Source of the DNA: Novosphingobium jiangmenense
GTDB lineage: Bacteria > Pseudomonadota > Alphaproteobacteria > Sphingomonadales > Sphingomonadaceae
DNA length: 57,002 nt
Direction: 5' to 3'
Assembly: GCF_015694345.1 (NCBI RefSeq)
Contig: NZ_JADQDC010000019.1
Location: forward strand, 1-57,002
Each line of letters begins with the position of its first letter. Position 1 is the first letter of the stretch. This document shows, in pieces, positions 8,984 through 17,680 of this stretch. The notes beneath the pieces were generated by a model. That model searched no databases, was not told the DNA's origin, and saw nothing but the letters and a program-made list of their open reading frames with translations. Both the position numbers and the translations under genes were made by a program.

Positions 8984-9670
8984 ATGCCCCGCCTGATCCT
9001 GATTCGCCACGGCCAGTCGCAGTGGAACCTCGAAAACCGCTTCACCGGCTGGTGGGATGTCGACGTTACGGAAAAGGGTGCGGCCGAGGCCTTTGCTGCC
9101 GGCAAGCTGCTCAAGGACAAAGGCGTGCTGCCGACGCTGGCCTTTACCTCGCTGCAGACCCGCGCGATCAAGACGCTGCATCTGGCGCTGGAAGCCGCTG
9201 GCCGTCTGTGGGTGCAGGAAGACAAGGACTGGCGCCTGAATGAGCGACACTATGGCGGCCTGACCGGGCTCGACAAGGCCGAGACCGCTGCCAAGCATGG
9301 TGATGATCAGGTCAAGGTGTGGCGCCGCAGCTTCGACGTGCCGCCGCCGCCGCTGGAGGCGGGCAGCGAGTTCGATCTGGCGTCCGACCCGCGTTACGCC
9401 GGAATTGCGGTGCCAGCGACCGAAAGCCTCAAGGACACGATCGCCCGCGTGCTGCCGTGCTGGGAAGAGAAGATCGCCCCTGCCCTGCGCGCCGGGGAAA
9501 CGGTGATCGTTTCGGCCCACGGCAACAGCTTGCGCGCGCTGGTCAAGCACCTCTCGGGCATCTCGGACGAGGACATCACCGGCCTCGAGATTCCGACCGG
9601 TCAGCCGATCGTCTATGAGCTTGACGACAACCTCGCCGAGATCGAACGCTATTACCTCTCGGAGCGCTGA
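8984..9670 (+). CDS. gpmA: 2,3-bisphosphoglycerate-dependent phosphoglycerate mutase
   Basis: 228 residues, the usual dPGM length. LILIRHGQSQWNLENRFTGW contains the RHG motif with the phosphohistidine His9; LNERHYGGLTGLDKAE and VSAHGNSLRALVKHL carry the remaining active-site Glu and second His. It interconverts 3- and 2-phosphoglycerate in glycolysis. Followed after 29 bp by purE in the same direction. Confidence 0.95.
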   Translation: MPRLILIRHGQSQWNLENRFTGWWDVDVTEKGAAEAFAAGKLLKDKGVLPTLAFTSLQTRAIKTLHLALEAAGRLWVQEDKDWRLNERHYGGLTGLDKAETAAKHGDDQVKVWRRSFDVPPPPLEAGSEFDLASDPRYAGIAVPATESLKDTIARVLPCWEEKIAPALRAGETVIVSAHGNSLRALVKHLSGISDEDITGLEIPTGQPIVYELDDNLAEIERYYLSER

Positions 9671-9699
9671 GCGCACGACAGCCTGAAGGGGGCGGGGAG

Positions 9700-10185
9700 A
9701 TGACTGAGAAGCCTTTGGTCGCCATCGTGATGGGCAGCCAGTCCGATTGGGAGACGATGAAGAACGCGTCTGCCGTGCTGGAGAAGCTCGGCGTGGCACA
9801 TGAATGCCGCATCGTCTCGGCCCACCGCACGCCTGATCGGCTGGTGAACTTTGCCAAGGGCGCGCACCTCGAAGGCTTCAAGGTGGTGATCGCGGGCGCC
9901 GGCGGGGCGGCGCACCTGCCGGGCATGGTCGCCTCGATGACGCACCTGCCGGTGCTGGGCGTGCCTGTGGAATCCAAGGCGCTGAAGGGCATGGATTCGC
10001 TGCTGTCTATCGTGCAGATGCCGGGCGGCATTCCGGTCGGCACGCTGGCGATTGGCGTTCCCGGTGCGACGAACGCGGGGATTCTCGCCGCGTCGATCTT
10101 GGCGACTTCGGACGAGGCACTGGCCGAGCGGCTGATCGCCTTCCGCACCGCGCAGACCGATTCGGTGGCGGAGAAACCGGTCTGA
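9700..10185 (+). CDS. purE: N5-carboxyaminoimidazole ribonucleotide mutase
   Basis: 161 residues, class I PurE length. The N-terminal VAIVMGSQSDWETMKNA and the segments VVSAHRTPDRL-like (IVSAHRTPDRLVNFA) and AGAGGAAHLPGMVAS are the family's active-site loops (Ser in GSxSD, His in SAHRTP). It moves the carboxyl group from N5-CAIR to C4 to give CAIR in purine synthesis. Its TGA overlaps the purK ATG in TGATG. Confidence 0.95.
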   Translation: MTEKPLVAIVMGSQSDWETMKNASAVLEKLGVAHECRIVSAHRTPDRLVNFAKGAHLEGFKVVIAGAGGAAHLPGMVASMTHLPVLGVPVESKALKGMDSLLSIVQMPGGIPVGTLAIGVPGATNAGILAASILATSDEALAERLIAFRTAQTDSVAEKPV

Positions 10186-11243
10186 TGATTCCTCCCGGCG
10201 AGACGATCGGCATCCTCGGTGGCGGCCAGCTTGGCCGGATGATCGCGCTGGCGGCGGCGAATCTCGGGTATCGTTGCCACGTCTATGCGCCGGAAGCGGA
10301 TTCGATTGCCGCCGATGTCTGCGCCGCGTTCACGCAAGGCGAGTACGACGACGAGGCGGCGCTGGCGGCGTTTGCCGCGCAGTGCGCTGTCGTGACCTAT
10401 GAGTTCGAGAATGTTGCCGCCGCGCCGCTGGCTGCGGTGACGACCCATGCGCCGCTGCACCCGCCCGCAAAGGCGCTGGAAGTGGCGCAGGACCGGGTGA
10501 ACGAGAAGTCGTTCGTCGAGGCGCTAGGTGGGCGGCCCGCGCCATGGGCCACAGTCGATTCGATGGATGATCTGCGCGCGGCGGTGGCCAGCATCGGCGC
10601 GCCCGGCATCCTCAAGACACGGCGCGATGGCTATGACGGCAAGGGCCAGTGGCGGATCATGCAGGCGTCGGACGTCGACGCGGTGGAACTGCCCGGCAAG
10701 CCGCTGATCTACGAAGGTTTCGTCACGTTCGTGGCCGAGTTCTCGGTCATCCTTGTGCGCACCGAAGCGGGCGAAGTGCGGTTCTGGGACAGCGCCGAGA
10801 ACGTGCACAAGGGCGGCATTCTGGATCGTTCGACCGTGCCGGCCTCGCCGGTGATTGTCGCACAGGTTGAAGAGGCACGGGCGCTGGCGGCCAAGGTTGC
10901 CGATGCGCTGGGCTATGTCGGCGTGCTGACGCTGGAATTCTTCGCGACGGCCGACGGCCCGGTGTTCAACGAGATGGCGCCGCGCGTGCACAATTCGGGG
11001 CACTGGACCATCGAGGGCGCGCTCACCAGCCAGTTCGAGAACCACGTGCGGGCGATCTGCGCCTTGCCGCTGGGCTCGACTGCACTCGCGGCCAAGGGCG
11101 TGGTCATGGACAACCTGATCGGCGACGATGCGCACGATTGGCCGGCGATCCTGTCCGACCCTGCCAACCACCTGCATCTCTATGGCAAGGCAGCGGTGCG
11201 GCCCGGGCGCAAGATGGGCCACGTGACGCGGCTGGTGCTGTGA
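10185..11243 (+). CDS. purK: N5-carboxyaminoimidazole ribonucleotide synthase
   Basis: 352 residues, an ATP-grasp enzyme. IGILGGGQLGRMIALAAANLGY is the N-terminal nucleotide-fold motif; KTRRDGYDGKGQW is the ATP-grasp loop; LTLEFFATADGPVFNEMAPRVHNSGHWT holds the metal-binding Glu and Asn and the NSGH signature of PurK. It carboxylates AIR with ATP and bicarbonate, feeding PurE, to which it is coupled by a one-base overlap. Confidence 0.95.
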   Translation: MIPPGETIGILGGGQLGRMIALAAANLGYRCHVYAPEADSIAADVCAAFTQGEYDDEAALAAFAAQCAVVTYEFENVAAAPLAAVTTHAPLHPPAKALEVAQDRVNEKSFVEALGGRPAPWATVDSMDDLRAAVASIGAPGILKTRRDGYDGKGQWRIMQASDVDAVELPGKPLIYEGFVTFVAEFSVILVRTEAGEVRFWDSAENVHKGGILDRSTVPASPVIVAQVEEARALAAKVADALGYVGVLTLEFFATADGPVFNEMAPRVHNSGHWTIEGALTSQFENHVRAICALPLGSTALAAKGVVMDNLIGDDAHDWPAILSDPANHLHLYGKAAVRPGRKMGHVTRLVL

Positions 11244-11737
11244 GCGCAGTCCGTCCCGGACTTTTCCTGATCTATGCCCGCGCCGACAATGGCGTGATCG
11301 GCAAGGACAATGCCCTGCCGTGGCGGCTGCCTGCCGATCTCAAGCGGTTCAAGGCGCTGACCATGAACAAGCCGATGATCATGGGGCGAAAGACCTTCGA
11401 GAGCCTGCCGGGATTGTTGCCGGGGCGTCGCCATATCGTGCTGACGCGCGATTGCAGGTGGAGCACTGACGGGGCGGAAGTGGCGACCTCCGTCGAGCAG
11501 GCGCTGTCTCTCGCCGGCGAGGGCGAAGTGGCCGTCGTCGGCGGGGCGGAGATCTACCGCCTGTTCATGCCCCTTGCCGAACGCGTTGAATTGACCGAGA
11601 TACACGGGGCGTTCGAGGGCGATACCGTGATGGCGCCGCTCGGACCGGAGTGGACAGAGGTATCTCGCGAAGTGCATCCGGCTGAGTCTGAAAGACCCGC
11701 TTTCGATTTCGTCACTTACGCTAGGGCCGACGCATGA
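11240..11737 (+). CDS. folA: Dihydrofolate reductase
   Basis: 165 residues from the GTG at 11240, which overlaps the purK stop as GTGA; a longer in-frame ATG (11138) lies inside purK and adds non-family sequence. LIYARADNGVIGKDNALPW is the N-terminal DHFR motif, MIMGRKTFESLPGLLPGR the NADPH/helix C motif, and VVGGAEIYRLFMPLA the GG-containing cofactor loop. It reduces dihydrofolate to tetrahydrofolate. Its presence in a purE-purK-folA-ribF run links purine, folate and flavin supply. Confidence 0.93.
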   Translation: MSAVRPGLFLIYARADNGVIGKDNALPWRLPADLKRFKALTMNKPMIMGRKTFESLPGLLPGRRHIVLTRDCRWSTDGAEVATSVEQALSLAGEGEVAVVGGAEIYRLFMPLAERVELTEIHGAFEGDTVMAPLGPEWTEVSREVHPAESERPAFDFVTYARADA

Positions 11738-12657
11738 TCCGCCTCGACAGCCTGCAGCCGGTTCCGGAAGCGATGCGTGGCGGGATCGTCGCGCTCGGCA
11801 ATTTCGACGGGTTTCACCTTGGCCATCAGGCCGTCGTCGGCGAGGCGATCCGCTGGGCCAAGGCGGAGGGACGTCCTGCCATCGTCGCCACGTTCGATCC
11901 CCATCCGGTGCGGCATTTCATGCCTGATGCCGAGCCCTTCCGCCTCACCACGCTGGACCAGCGGCAAGAACTGTTCGGCGCGGCGGGCGCGGATGCGATG
12001 CTGGTGATCCATTTCGGCGCGGACGTGGCCGGGATGACCGCGCTCGAATGGATCGAGGCGGGACTGGTCGGGCATCTCGGTGCGGTGGGCGTCGTTACGG
12101 GCGAGGACTTCACCTTCGGCAAGGGCCGCAGCGGCAATGCGCAAGTGCTGCGCGATGACGGTCCGCGCTTTGGCCTGACGGCGCGCGCGGTGGGGCCGGT
12201 CACGCTGGAGGGCGAGGTTGTCTCCTCAAGCCGGATCCGCGATGCGCTGAAGTCTGGCGATTGCGAGACGGCGACGAAGCTGCTCACCCGGCCTTTCGCA
12301 ATCCGAGGGCTGGTGCAGCATGGCGACAAGCTGGGCCGGACGATCAACTTCCCGACGGCCAATCTCGACATCGGCATGTACCTGCGCCCGCGCTACGGCA
12401 TCTATGCGGTGACCGGGCGCTTGCCTGACGGACGCTTGCTCAAAGGGGCGGCGAACCTTGGCATCCGACCGACGTTCGATCCGCCCAAGGAACTGCTCGA
12501 GCCGCACTTCTTCGATTTTTCCGGCAATCTCTATGGGCAGGAAATCGAAGTGGCGTTTCACCACTTCCTCCGGCCCGAAGCGAAGTTTGATGGCCTCAAT
12601 GCGCTGGTGGCGCAGATGGAGCGGGATTGCGACGAGGCGCGACGGCTGCTGGCTTAG
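11734..12657 (+). CDS. ribF: Bifunctional riboflavin kinase / FAD synthetase
   Basis: 307 residues. The N-terminal FMN adenylyltransferase domain (about 1-170) shows IVALGNFDGFHLGHQAVV with the HxGH nucleotide motif and VVSSSRIRDAL (the SSTRIR-type motif); the C-terminal riboflavin kinase domain has GRTINFPTANLDIG and YGIYAVTG. It makes FMN and FAD from riboflavin. It starts in an ATGA overlap with folA and ends the purE-to-ribF run. Confidence 0.95.
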   Translation: MIRLDSLQPVPEAMRGGIVALGNFDGFHLGHQAVVGEAIRWAKAEGRPAIVATFDPHPVRHFMPDAEPFRLTTLDQRQELFGAAGADAMLVIHFGADVAGMTALEWIEAGLVGHLGAVGVVTGEDFTFGKGRSGNAQVLRDDGPRFGLTARAVGPVTLEGEVVSSSRIRDALKSGDCETATKLLTRPFAIRGLVQHGDKLGRTINFPTANLDIGMYLRPRYGIYAVTGRLPDGRLLKGAANLGIRPTFDPPKELLEPHFFDFSGNLYGQEIEVAFHHFLRPEAKFDGLNALVAQMERDCDEARRLLA

Positions 12658-12675
12658 CGACCCGCTGCTGGTTAC

Positions 12676-12767
12676 CCCGTCATCCTGAACTTGTTTCAGG
12701 ATCCATGTTGCCGATCAAACTGCCGTTCGTGTGGAGAGATGGACCCTGAAACGAGTTCAGGGTGACG
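12676..12767. repeat. Imperfect inverted repeat (CGTCATCCTGAAC... family)
   Basis: Left arm 12676-12705 (begins CCCGTCATCCTGAACTTG) and right arm 12739-12767 (ends GAGTTCAGGGTGACG) are imperfect reverse complements around a 33-base spacer. This sits between ribF and ileS, where it could act as a transcript end for ribF, although it looks like an interspersed element shared with other sphingomonad sites (from memory). The rest of 12658-12848 shows nothing further. Confidence 0.7.
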
Positions 12768-12848
12768 ATGTGCTTGCTTGAAGGCTTGTTGCCGCTTGCC
12801 AGTGCCCCACTTCCCCAACGCGTGCAATTGCTCTAGTGCCCGCCGGTC

Positions 12849-15752
12849 ATGACCGAGCAACGCGACTTCCGCCCGACTGTCTTCCTGCCGAAGACCGATT
12901 TCCCGATGAAGGCTGGCCTCCCCCAGAAGGAGCCAGTGATCCTGCAGCGCTGGCAGGATGAGGGGATTTACCGGAAGCTGCGTGAGAGCCGCAAAGGTCG
13001 CGAGAAGTTCATCCTGCATGACGGCCCGCCCTATGCCAACGGCGACATGCACATCGGCCATGCGCTGAACCATATCCTCAAGGACATGGTCTGCCGCACC
13101 CAGACACTGCTGGGCAAGGACGCGCCCTATGTGCCTGGCTGGGACTGCCACGGCCTCCCCATCGAATGGAAGGTCGAGGAAGAGTACCGCAAGAAGAAGA
13201 AGAACAAGGACGAGGTTCCCCCGAAGGAATTCCGCGCCGAATGCCGCGCCTATGCCCAGAAGTGGGTCGACGTGCAGCGCGAGCAATTGAAGCGCCTCGG
13301 CATCAACGGCGATTGGGACAACCCCTACCTGACGATGGATTCGCAGGCCGAGGGCACCATCGTGCGCGAACTGCTGAAGTTCGCTGAATCCGGCCAGCTC
13401 TATCGCGGCGCCAAGCCGGTGATGTGGTCTCCGGTCGAGAAAACCGCGCTGGCCGAGGCCGAGGTCGAATACGAGGACATCGTCTCGACGCAGGTCGACG
13501 TGGCGTTCGAGATCGTCGAGTCGCCGATCCCGGAACTGGTCGGTGCCTATGCGGTCATCTGGACGACGACGCCGTGGACGATCCCGGTGAACCAGGCTTT
13601 GGCTTATGGGCCGGATATCGAGTATGTAGCATACCGTGATCTAGCAACCGACAAGGTCCTGCTGGTCGCCCATGTGCTTGAGCTTCAGGACGAAATCTTC
13701 AAGCGCCTTATGGCTGATCGCGCATCGACGGGTTTGAATATCGTTTGGGTAGGCAAAGGCTCCGACCTCGCCGGAACCATCTGCCGCCACCCGATGCACG
13801 CGCTCGGCGGTTTCTTTGCCAAGCCGCGTCCGATGCTGCCGGGCGATTTCGTCACCACCGACAGCGGCACGGGCCTGGTCCATATGGCGCCCGATCATGG
13901 CGAGGACGACTTTGCGCTGTGCAAGGCGCACGGGATCGAACCGGTCTTTGCGGTGCAGGGCGATGGCAAGTATCGTGAGGACTGGGGCTGGCTCGGCGGA
14001 CAGGGTTCTGTCATCAATCCCAAGTTCAACGCGCCCGACGGTCCGATCTGCGAGGCCTTGCGCGAAGCGGGCGGGCTGCTGGCGGCGAGCGCGGACTACA
14101 AGCATTCCTACCCGCATTCGTGGCGTTCGAAGGCCAAGGTGATCTATCGCTGCACGCCGCAGTGGTTCGTGCCGATGGATCGGGCGATTGACCCCTCCAC
14201 CACCAGCCCTGCGGCTGGCGGTCCCCCTCCCCGTTCCGGGGAGGTTCTGGAAGGCACCGCGAAAACACCTCCCCGGAACGGGGAGGGGGACCAGCCGCAG
14301 GCTGGTGGAGGGGTAACTCTACGCACCCTCGCCCTCAAAGCCATAGCCGACACCCGCTTCGTCCCCGAAAAGGGCCGTAATCGCATCGGCGCAATGGTTG
14401 AAGGTCGCCCGGACTGGGTGCTGTCCCGCCAGCGGGCGTGGGGCGTGCCGATCACGCTTTTCGTGGATCGCAAGACTGGCCAGTACCTGAACGATCCAGA
14501 GGTCAACGCCCGCATCGTCGCTGCCGTCATGGCAGGCGGTGTGGATGCGTGGGACGAGGAGCATGCGCAGGAGTACCTCGGCGAGAACTACAAGCTCGAC
14601 GATTACGAGCGTGTAACCGATATTCTCGACGTGTGGTTCGATTCCGGCTCCACCCATGCCTTCGTGCTGGAATCGGGGCGCTGGCCCGATCTGCAGTGGC
14701 CCGCAAACCTCTATCTCGAAGGGTCGGACCAGCATCGCGGCTGGTTCCAGTCCTCGCTGCTGGAAAGCTGCGCCACGCGCGGGCGCGCGCCTTATGATGT
14801 GGTGCTGACGCACGGGTTCACGATGGACCAGAAGGGCATGAAGATGTCCAAGTCGCTCGGCAACACGATCAGCCCAATTGATCTGATGCGCGATTATGGT
14901 GCGGATATCCTGCGGCTCTGGGCGCTCTCGGTCGATTTCACCGAGGACCACCGCATCGGCAAGGAAATCCTCCAGGGCGTTGCCGACCAGTATCGCAAGC
15001 TGCGCAACACCTATCGCTACCTGCTGGGTGCGCTGGACGGCTTCACCGAGGACGAGCGGCTGCCGGTGGCGGAAATGCCCGAGCTGGAGCAGTACATGCT
15101 CGGCCTGCTCGGCAAGCTGGATGCCACGCTGCGGCAGGCGGTCGATGACTTCGACTACAATACCTATGTCCGCGCGCTGACCGACTTCTGCAACGAGGAC
15201 CTCTCGGCGTTCTTCTTCGATATCCGCAAGGACTGCCTCTATTGCGACGCGCCTTCCGACCCGAAGCGCCGCGCCTATCGCACCGTGCTCGACACGCTGT
15301 TCCACGCGCTGGTCCGCTATGGTGCGCCGGTGCTGGTGTTCACGGCGGAAGAGGTGTGGCAGTCGCGCTTTCCGGGCAGCGACAGCGTACATCTGCTGGA
15401 ATGGCCGGACGTGCCTGCCGTGACGGTGGAAGAAGCGCGCTGGAGCGAACTGCGCGCGTTGCGCCAGACGGTCAATGAAGCCATCGAGCCGCTGCGCCGC
15501 GAGAAGGTGCTTGGTTCGGGGCTTGAAGCGGTTGTCACCGTGCCTGACAGCGCGCCGGATGCCGATCTGGCAGAGCTGTTCATCACTGCGACAGTCAATC
15601 GCGGGCAGGGCAGTGATGTGACCGTCACCCGTTCCACCGACCACAAGTGCGGCCGTTGCTGGCGCCTGCTTCCGGAAGTTTCGGAAGACGGCGACCTTTG
15701 CGACCGTTGCGACGAGGTTGTCGCACAGATCGACGCAGGCGCAGCCGCCTGA
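12849..15752 (+). CDS. ileS: Isoleucyl-tRNA synthetase
   Basis: 967 residues. The class I HIGH motif is in PPYANGDMHIGHALNHILKD, the KMSKS motif in GMKMSKSLGNTISPIDL, the editing domain has the WTTTPWTIPVN signature, and the C terminus ends in a four-cysteine zinc site (CGRCWRLL..LCDRCDE). It charges tRNA-Ile. Odd feature: residues about 449-489 (Pro/Gly/Thr-rich) are encoded by an inserted palindromic repeat at 14193-14314 between PMDRAID and TLRTLALKAIADTRF, two segments normally joined almost directly. The rest reads as fully intact, so the insert is apparently tolerated. Its stop overlaps the lspA start (TGATG). Confidence 0.96.
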   Translation: MTEQRDFRPTVFLPKTDFPMKAGLPQKEPVILQRWQDEGIYRKLRESRKGREKFILHDGPPYANGDMHIGHALNHILKDMVCRTQTLLGKDAPYVPGWDCHGLPIEWKVEEEYRKKKKNKDEVPPKEFRAECRAYAQKWVDVQREQLKRLGINGDWDNPYLTMDSQAEGTIVRELLKFAESGQLYRGAKPVMWSPVEKTALAEAEVEYEDIVSTQVDVAFEIVESPIPELVGAYAVIWTTTPWTIPVNQALAYGPDIEYVAYRDLATDKVLLVAHVLELQDEIFKRLMADRASTGLNIVWVGKGSDLAGTICRHPMHALGGFFAKPRPMLPGDFVTTDSGTGLVHMAPDHGEDDFALCKAHGIEPVFAVQGDGKYREDWGWLGGQGSVINPKFNAPDGPICEALREAGGLLAASADYKHSYPHSWRSKAKVIYRCTPQWFVPMDRAIDPSTTSPAAGGPPPRSGEVLEGTAKTPPRNGEGDQPQAGGGVTLRTLALKAIADTRFVPEKGRNRIGAMVEGRPDWVLSRQRAWGVPITLFVDRKTGQYLNDPEVNARIVAAVMAGGVDAWDEEHAQEYLGENYKLDDYERVTDILDVWFDSGSTHAFVLESGRWPDLQWPANLYLEGSDQHRGWFQSSLLESCATRGRAPYDVVLTHGFTMDQKGMKMSKSLGNTISPIDLMRDYGADILRLWALSVDFTEDHRIGKEILQGVADQYRKLRNTYRYLLGALDGFTEDERLPVAEMPELEQYMLGLLGKLDATLRQAVDDFDYNTYVRALTDFCNEDLSAFFFDIRKDCLYCDAPSDPKRRAYRTVLDTLFHALVRYGAPVLVFTAEEVWQSRFPGSDSVHLLEWPDVPAVTVEEARWSELRALRQTVNEAIEPLRREKVLGSGLEAVVTVPDSAPDADLAELFITATVNRGQGSDVTVTRSTDHKCGRCWRLLPEVSEDGDLCDRCDEVVAQIDAGAAA
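14191..14314 (+). repeat. Palindromic repeat element inserted in frame in ileS
   Basis: Left arm 14191-14245 (starts ACCCCTCCACCACCAGCC) and right arm 14267-14314 (ends GGCTGGTGGAGGGGT) pair over most of their length and contain a nested CCTCCCCGTTCCGGGGAGG-type stem, with a 21-base loop. Net insertion is about 123 bases, a multiple of three, with no stop in the ileS frame. Composition resembles the intergenic palindrome at 1290-1311. Rickettsia palindromic elements are the known precedent for repeats inside coding frames. Confidence 0.85.
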
Positions 15753-16270
15753 TGCTGACGCGTCCGCGCATCGAAGGCCTTGGCCTTGCGCTGCTGGTTG
15801 CGGTGGTTGACCGCATCGTCAAGGCGGTGATGGTCGGGCCGCTGATGCTGCGTGATCGCGCGGTGATCAATCTGCTGCCCTTCTTTGATTTTCGCTATGC
15901 CGAGAATGAGGGCGTTTCGTTCGGGATGTTTACCGCGACATCGCTGGAAATGCGTTACGGCCTGATCATCGTGACCGCGCTGATCGCCGTGGGCGTGACG
16001 GTTTGGATGCTGCGCGAAACCCTGCGCGGCGATATCCTTGCGCTGGGCCTCGTGCTGGGCGGGGCGCTCGGCAATATCTATGACCGGCTGATGTTCGGCT
16101 ATGTGATCGACTATGCCGATCTGCACATCGGCACGTGGCGGCCTTTCGCCATCTTCAATCTTGCCGACGTGGCGATCACGTTCGGTGTCCTGATACTGCT
16201 TGCCCGCTCGTTCAAATCGCGCGAAAAGCCAAACGATAGCGGCGACCATACCGCCACGGAGAATGCATGA
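15752..16270 (+). CDS. lspA: Lipoprotein signal peptidase
   Basis: 172 residues from the ATG at 15752, in a TGATG overlap with ileS; the longer frame from 15647 is inside ileS. Four hydrophobic segments and the two catalytic aspartates are present: Asp111 in GNIYDRLMFG and Asp139 in FNLADVAIT; RYAENEGVSFGMF is the conserved NxGxxFG loop. It cleaves prolipoprotein signal peptides. ileS-lspA is a conserved bacterial pairing, and the next gene encodes a lipoprotein. Confidence 0.95.
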   Translation: MLTRPRIEGLGLALLVAVVDRIVKAVMVGPLMLRDRAVINLLPFFDFRYAENEGVSFGMFTATSLEMRYGLIIVTALIAVGVTVWMLRETLRGDILALGLVLGGALGNIYDRLMFGYVIDYADLHIGTWRPFAIFNLADVAITFGVLILLARSFKSREKPNDSGDHTATENA

Positions 16271-16683
16271 TGCGTAAAGCTGCCGCCCTTGCTCTTGTCG
16301 TCTCGGCGGCGACTCTTCTGTCGGCCTGCGGTGGCGGCGGTTCGCTGTTCAACCGTGACCGCCCTGACGAAATGGCCGTGACCCGCGCCGCGCCGCTGGT
16401 GGTGCCCCCTGATTTCGCGCTGACCCCGCCGAGCCCCGGAGCACCGCGTCCGCAGGATTCGGAAACCGGCAAGCAGACGCTCGAAACCCTGTTCGGCGGC
16501 CCTTCGGCGCGCTCCAGCGTCGAGACCGACACGCTCAACCGCTCGGGCACGGCAGCCGCCTCGATCCGCTCGACGGTAGGCGATCCCGCTACGCAGACCG
16601 TGGCCAAGGGCCAGGTCGTGCGCGATATCCTCGCCGCACCGGAAGGTGACGGGCAGGCTGCTTCGGCTTCGATCCCGGGCTGA
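16267..16683 (+). CDS. DUF3035-type lipoprotein
   Basis: 138 residues. A signal peptide with lipobox LLSACGGG predicts lipidation at Cys21 or so; the segment VVPPDFALTPPSPGAPRP is characteristic of DUF3035 proteins, which sit after lspA in many alphaproteobacteria. Their role is not established; some are proposed to belong to outer-membrane assembly. The start is in an ATGA overlap with lspA; a second ATG follows immediately. Confidence 0.8.
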   Translation: MMRKAAALALVVSAATLLSACGGGGSLFNRDRPDEMAVTRAAPLVVPPDFALTPPSPGAPRPQDSETGKQTLETLFGGPSARSSVETDTLNRSGTAAASIRSTVGDPATQTVAKGQVVRDILAAPEGDGQAASASIPG

Positions 16684-16709
16684 GCTGCGGCTTGAGCTTG
16701 ATGTGAAAG

Positions 16710-16727
16710 GCCCCGCTCCGGCGGGGC
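16710..16727 (+). terminator. Probable terminator of the ileS-lspA-DUF3035 operon
   Basis: Seven-base stem GCCCCGC/GCGGGGC with a TCCG loop, 27 bases after the DUF3035 stop, followed by TGTTTGCG, a weak T-run. Confidence 0.6.
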
Positions 16728-16745
16728 TGTTTGCGTCACAAGCTT

Positions 16746-16828
16746 CGTCATTGCGAGGAGCGTAGCGACGAAGCAATCCAGAATTGGCCTAGAACGCTCT
16801 GGATTGCTTCGCTTCGCTCGCAATGACG
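16746..16828. repeat. Inverted repeat (CGTCATTGCGAGGAGCG... family)
   Basis: Left arm starts CGTCATTGCGAGGAGCGTAG and the right arm ends GCTTCGCTCGCAATGACG; together with CAATCCAGA..CTCTGGATTG they form a long imperfect hairpin. Repeats beginning TCATTGCGAG are widespread in unrelated bacterial genomes. It lies between the convergent DUF3035 and ung genes and may also serve as a bidirectional terminator. Confidence 0.75.
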
Positions 16829-16841
16829 AAAAAGCGGGCGA

Positions 16842-17525
16842 CTACACGCGCCAGTCGATTGCGCCGCGTCCATGCGCTTCGAGGAAGGCGTTGGTCTGGC
16901 TGAACGGCCTCGAGCCGAAGAAGCCGTTGTGGGCCGAAAGCGGGCTGGGGTGCGGGGCCTTGAGGACCAGATGCGGTCCGTTGGCCAGGGCTGCGACCCG
17001 CGCTGCCTTCTTCTGGGCATGGCTGCCCCACAGGATGAACACCGTGGGATCAGTTCGAGCGGCCACCGCCTCCACGGCCGCGTCGGTGAACAGTTCCCAG
17101 CCCTTGCCCTGATGCGATCCGGCATTGGCCGCCTCGACCGTCAGCGCATTGTTGAGCAGGAGCACGCCCTGCTCTGCCCAGCGCGTCAGGTTGCCGTGGG
17201 CGGCGCGGGGGATACCGAGATCGGTCTCCAGCTCCTTGTAGATGTTCACCAAACTCGGCGGGATCTTGACGCCGTGCTGGACCGAGAAGGCAAGGCCATG
17301 CGCCTGTCCCGGACCGTGGTATGGATCCTGTCCAAGGATGACGACACGCACTTCGTCGAGCGGCGTCATCTCCAGCGCGGCAAGGCGCGTACCGCGCGGC
17401 GGATAGACGACCTTCCCCGCGCTTTCCTCGGCTTTCAGGAAACCGCCCAACGCTCGCAATGGCGGTGATTGCAGCACCGGTTCGAGGGCCGGACGCCAGG
17501 ATTCGGGAAGCGCTTGGGATGTCAT
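16842..17525 (-). CDS. ung: Uracil-DNA glycosylase (family 1)
   Basis: 227 residues. Motif A GQDPYHG places the water-activating Asp at residue 67, and motif B is HPSPLSAHNGFFG; LLLNNALTVEAANAGSHQGKGW is the conserved central block. It removes uracil from DNA to start base excision repair. It is monocistronic and divergent from ugd. Confidence 0.96.
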   Translation of the reverse strand: MTSQALPESWRPALEPVLQSPPLRALGGFLKAEESAGKVVYPPRGTRLAALEMTPLDEVRVVILGQDPYHGPGQAHGLAFSVQHGVKIPPSLVNIYKELETDLGIPRAAHGNLTRWAEQGVLLLNNALTVEAANAGSHQGKGWELFTDAAVEAVAARTDPTVFILWGSHAQKKAARVAALANGPHLVLKAPHPSPLSAHNGFFGSRPFSQTNAFLEAHGRGAIDWRV

Positions 17526-17648
17526 GGGCCTGAGGCTTAAGGCCGCTCAAAAGCGCAAGCAAGCGGCGAACTCGGTCCTTTTGCGCGAAGTGTGCTTGTG
17601 CAGCATTGGTAATATCCCCTATGCTGCTGGTGCGAAATGGCTGCAGTT

Positions 17649-17663
17649 AGTTGCAGTGCAACA
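17649..17663. promoter_or_regulatory. Candidate operator upstream of ugd
   Basis: AGTTGCA-G-TGCAACA is a near-palindrome 17 bases before the ugd start. A similar site (TGCTGCA-A-TGCAACA) lies at 33987-34001 upstream of rmlA. The resemblance is read from the sequence; a shared regulator is only an inference. Confidence 0.35.
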
Positions 17664-17680
17664 TTACGGATGGTGGGCGA

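Noticed and set aside
14191..14314. ileS insert as a frameshift or assembly artefact
   Set aside because: The length is a multiple of three and both flanks are perfectly in frame, so a real insertion is more likely; an assembly error cannot be fully excluded from sequence alone.
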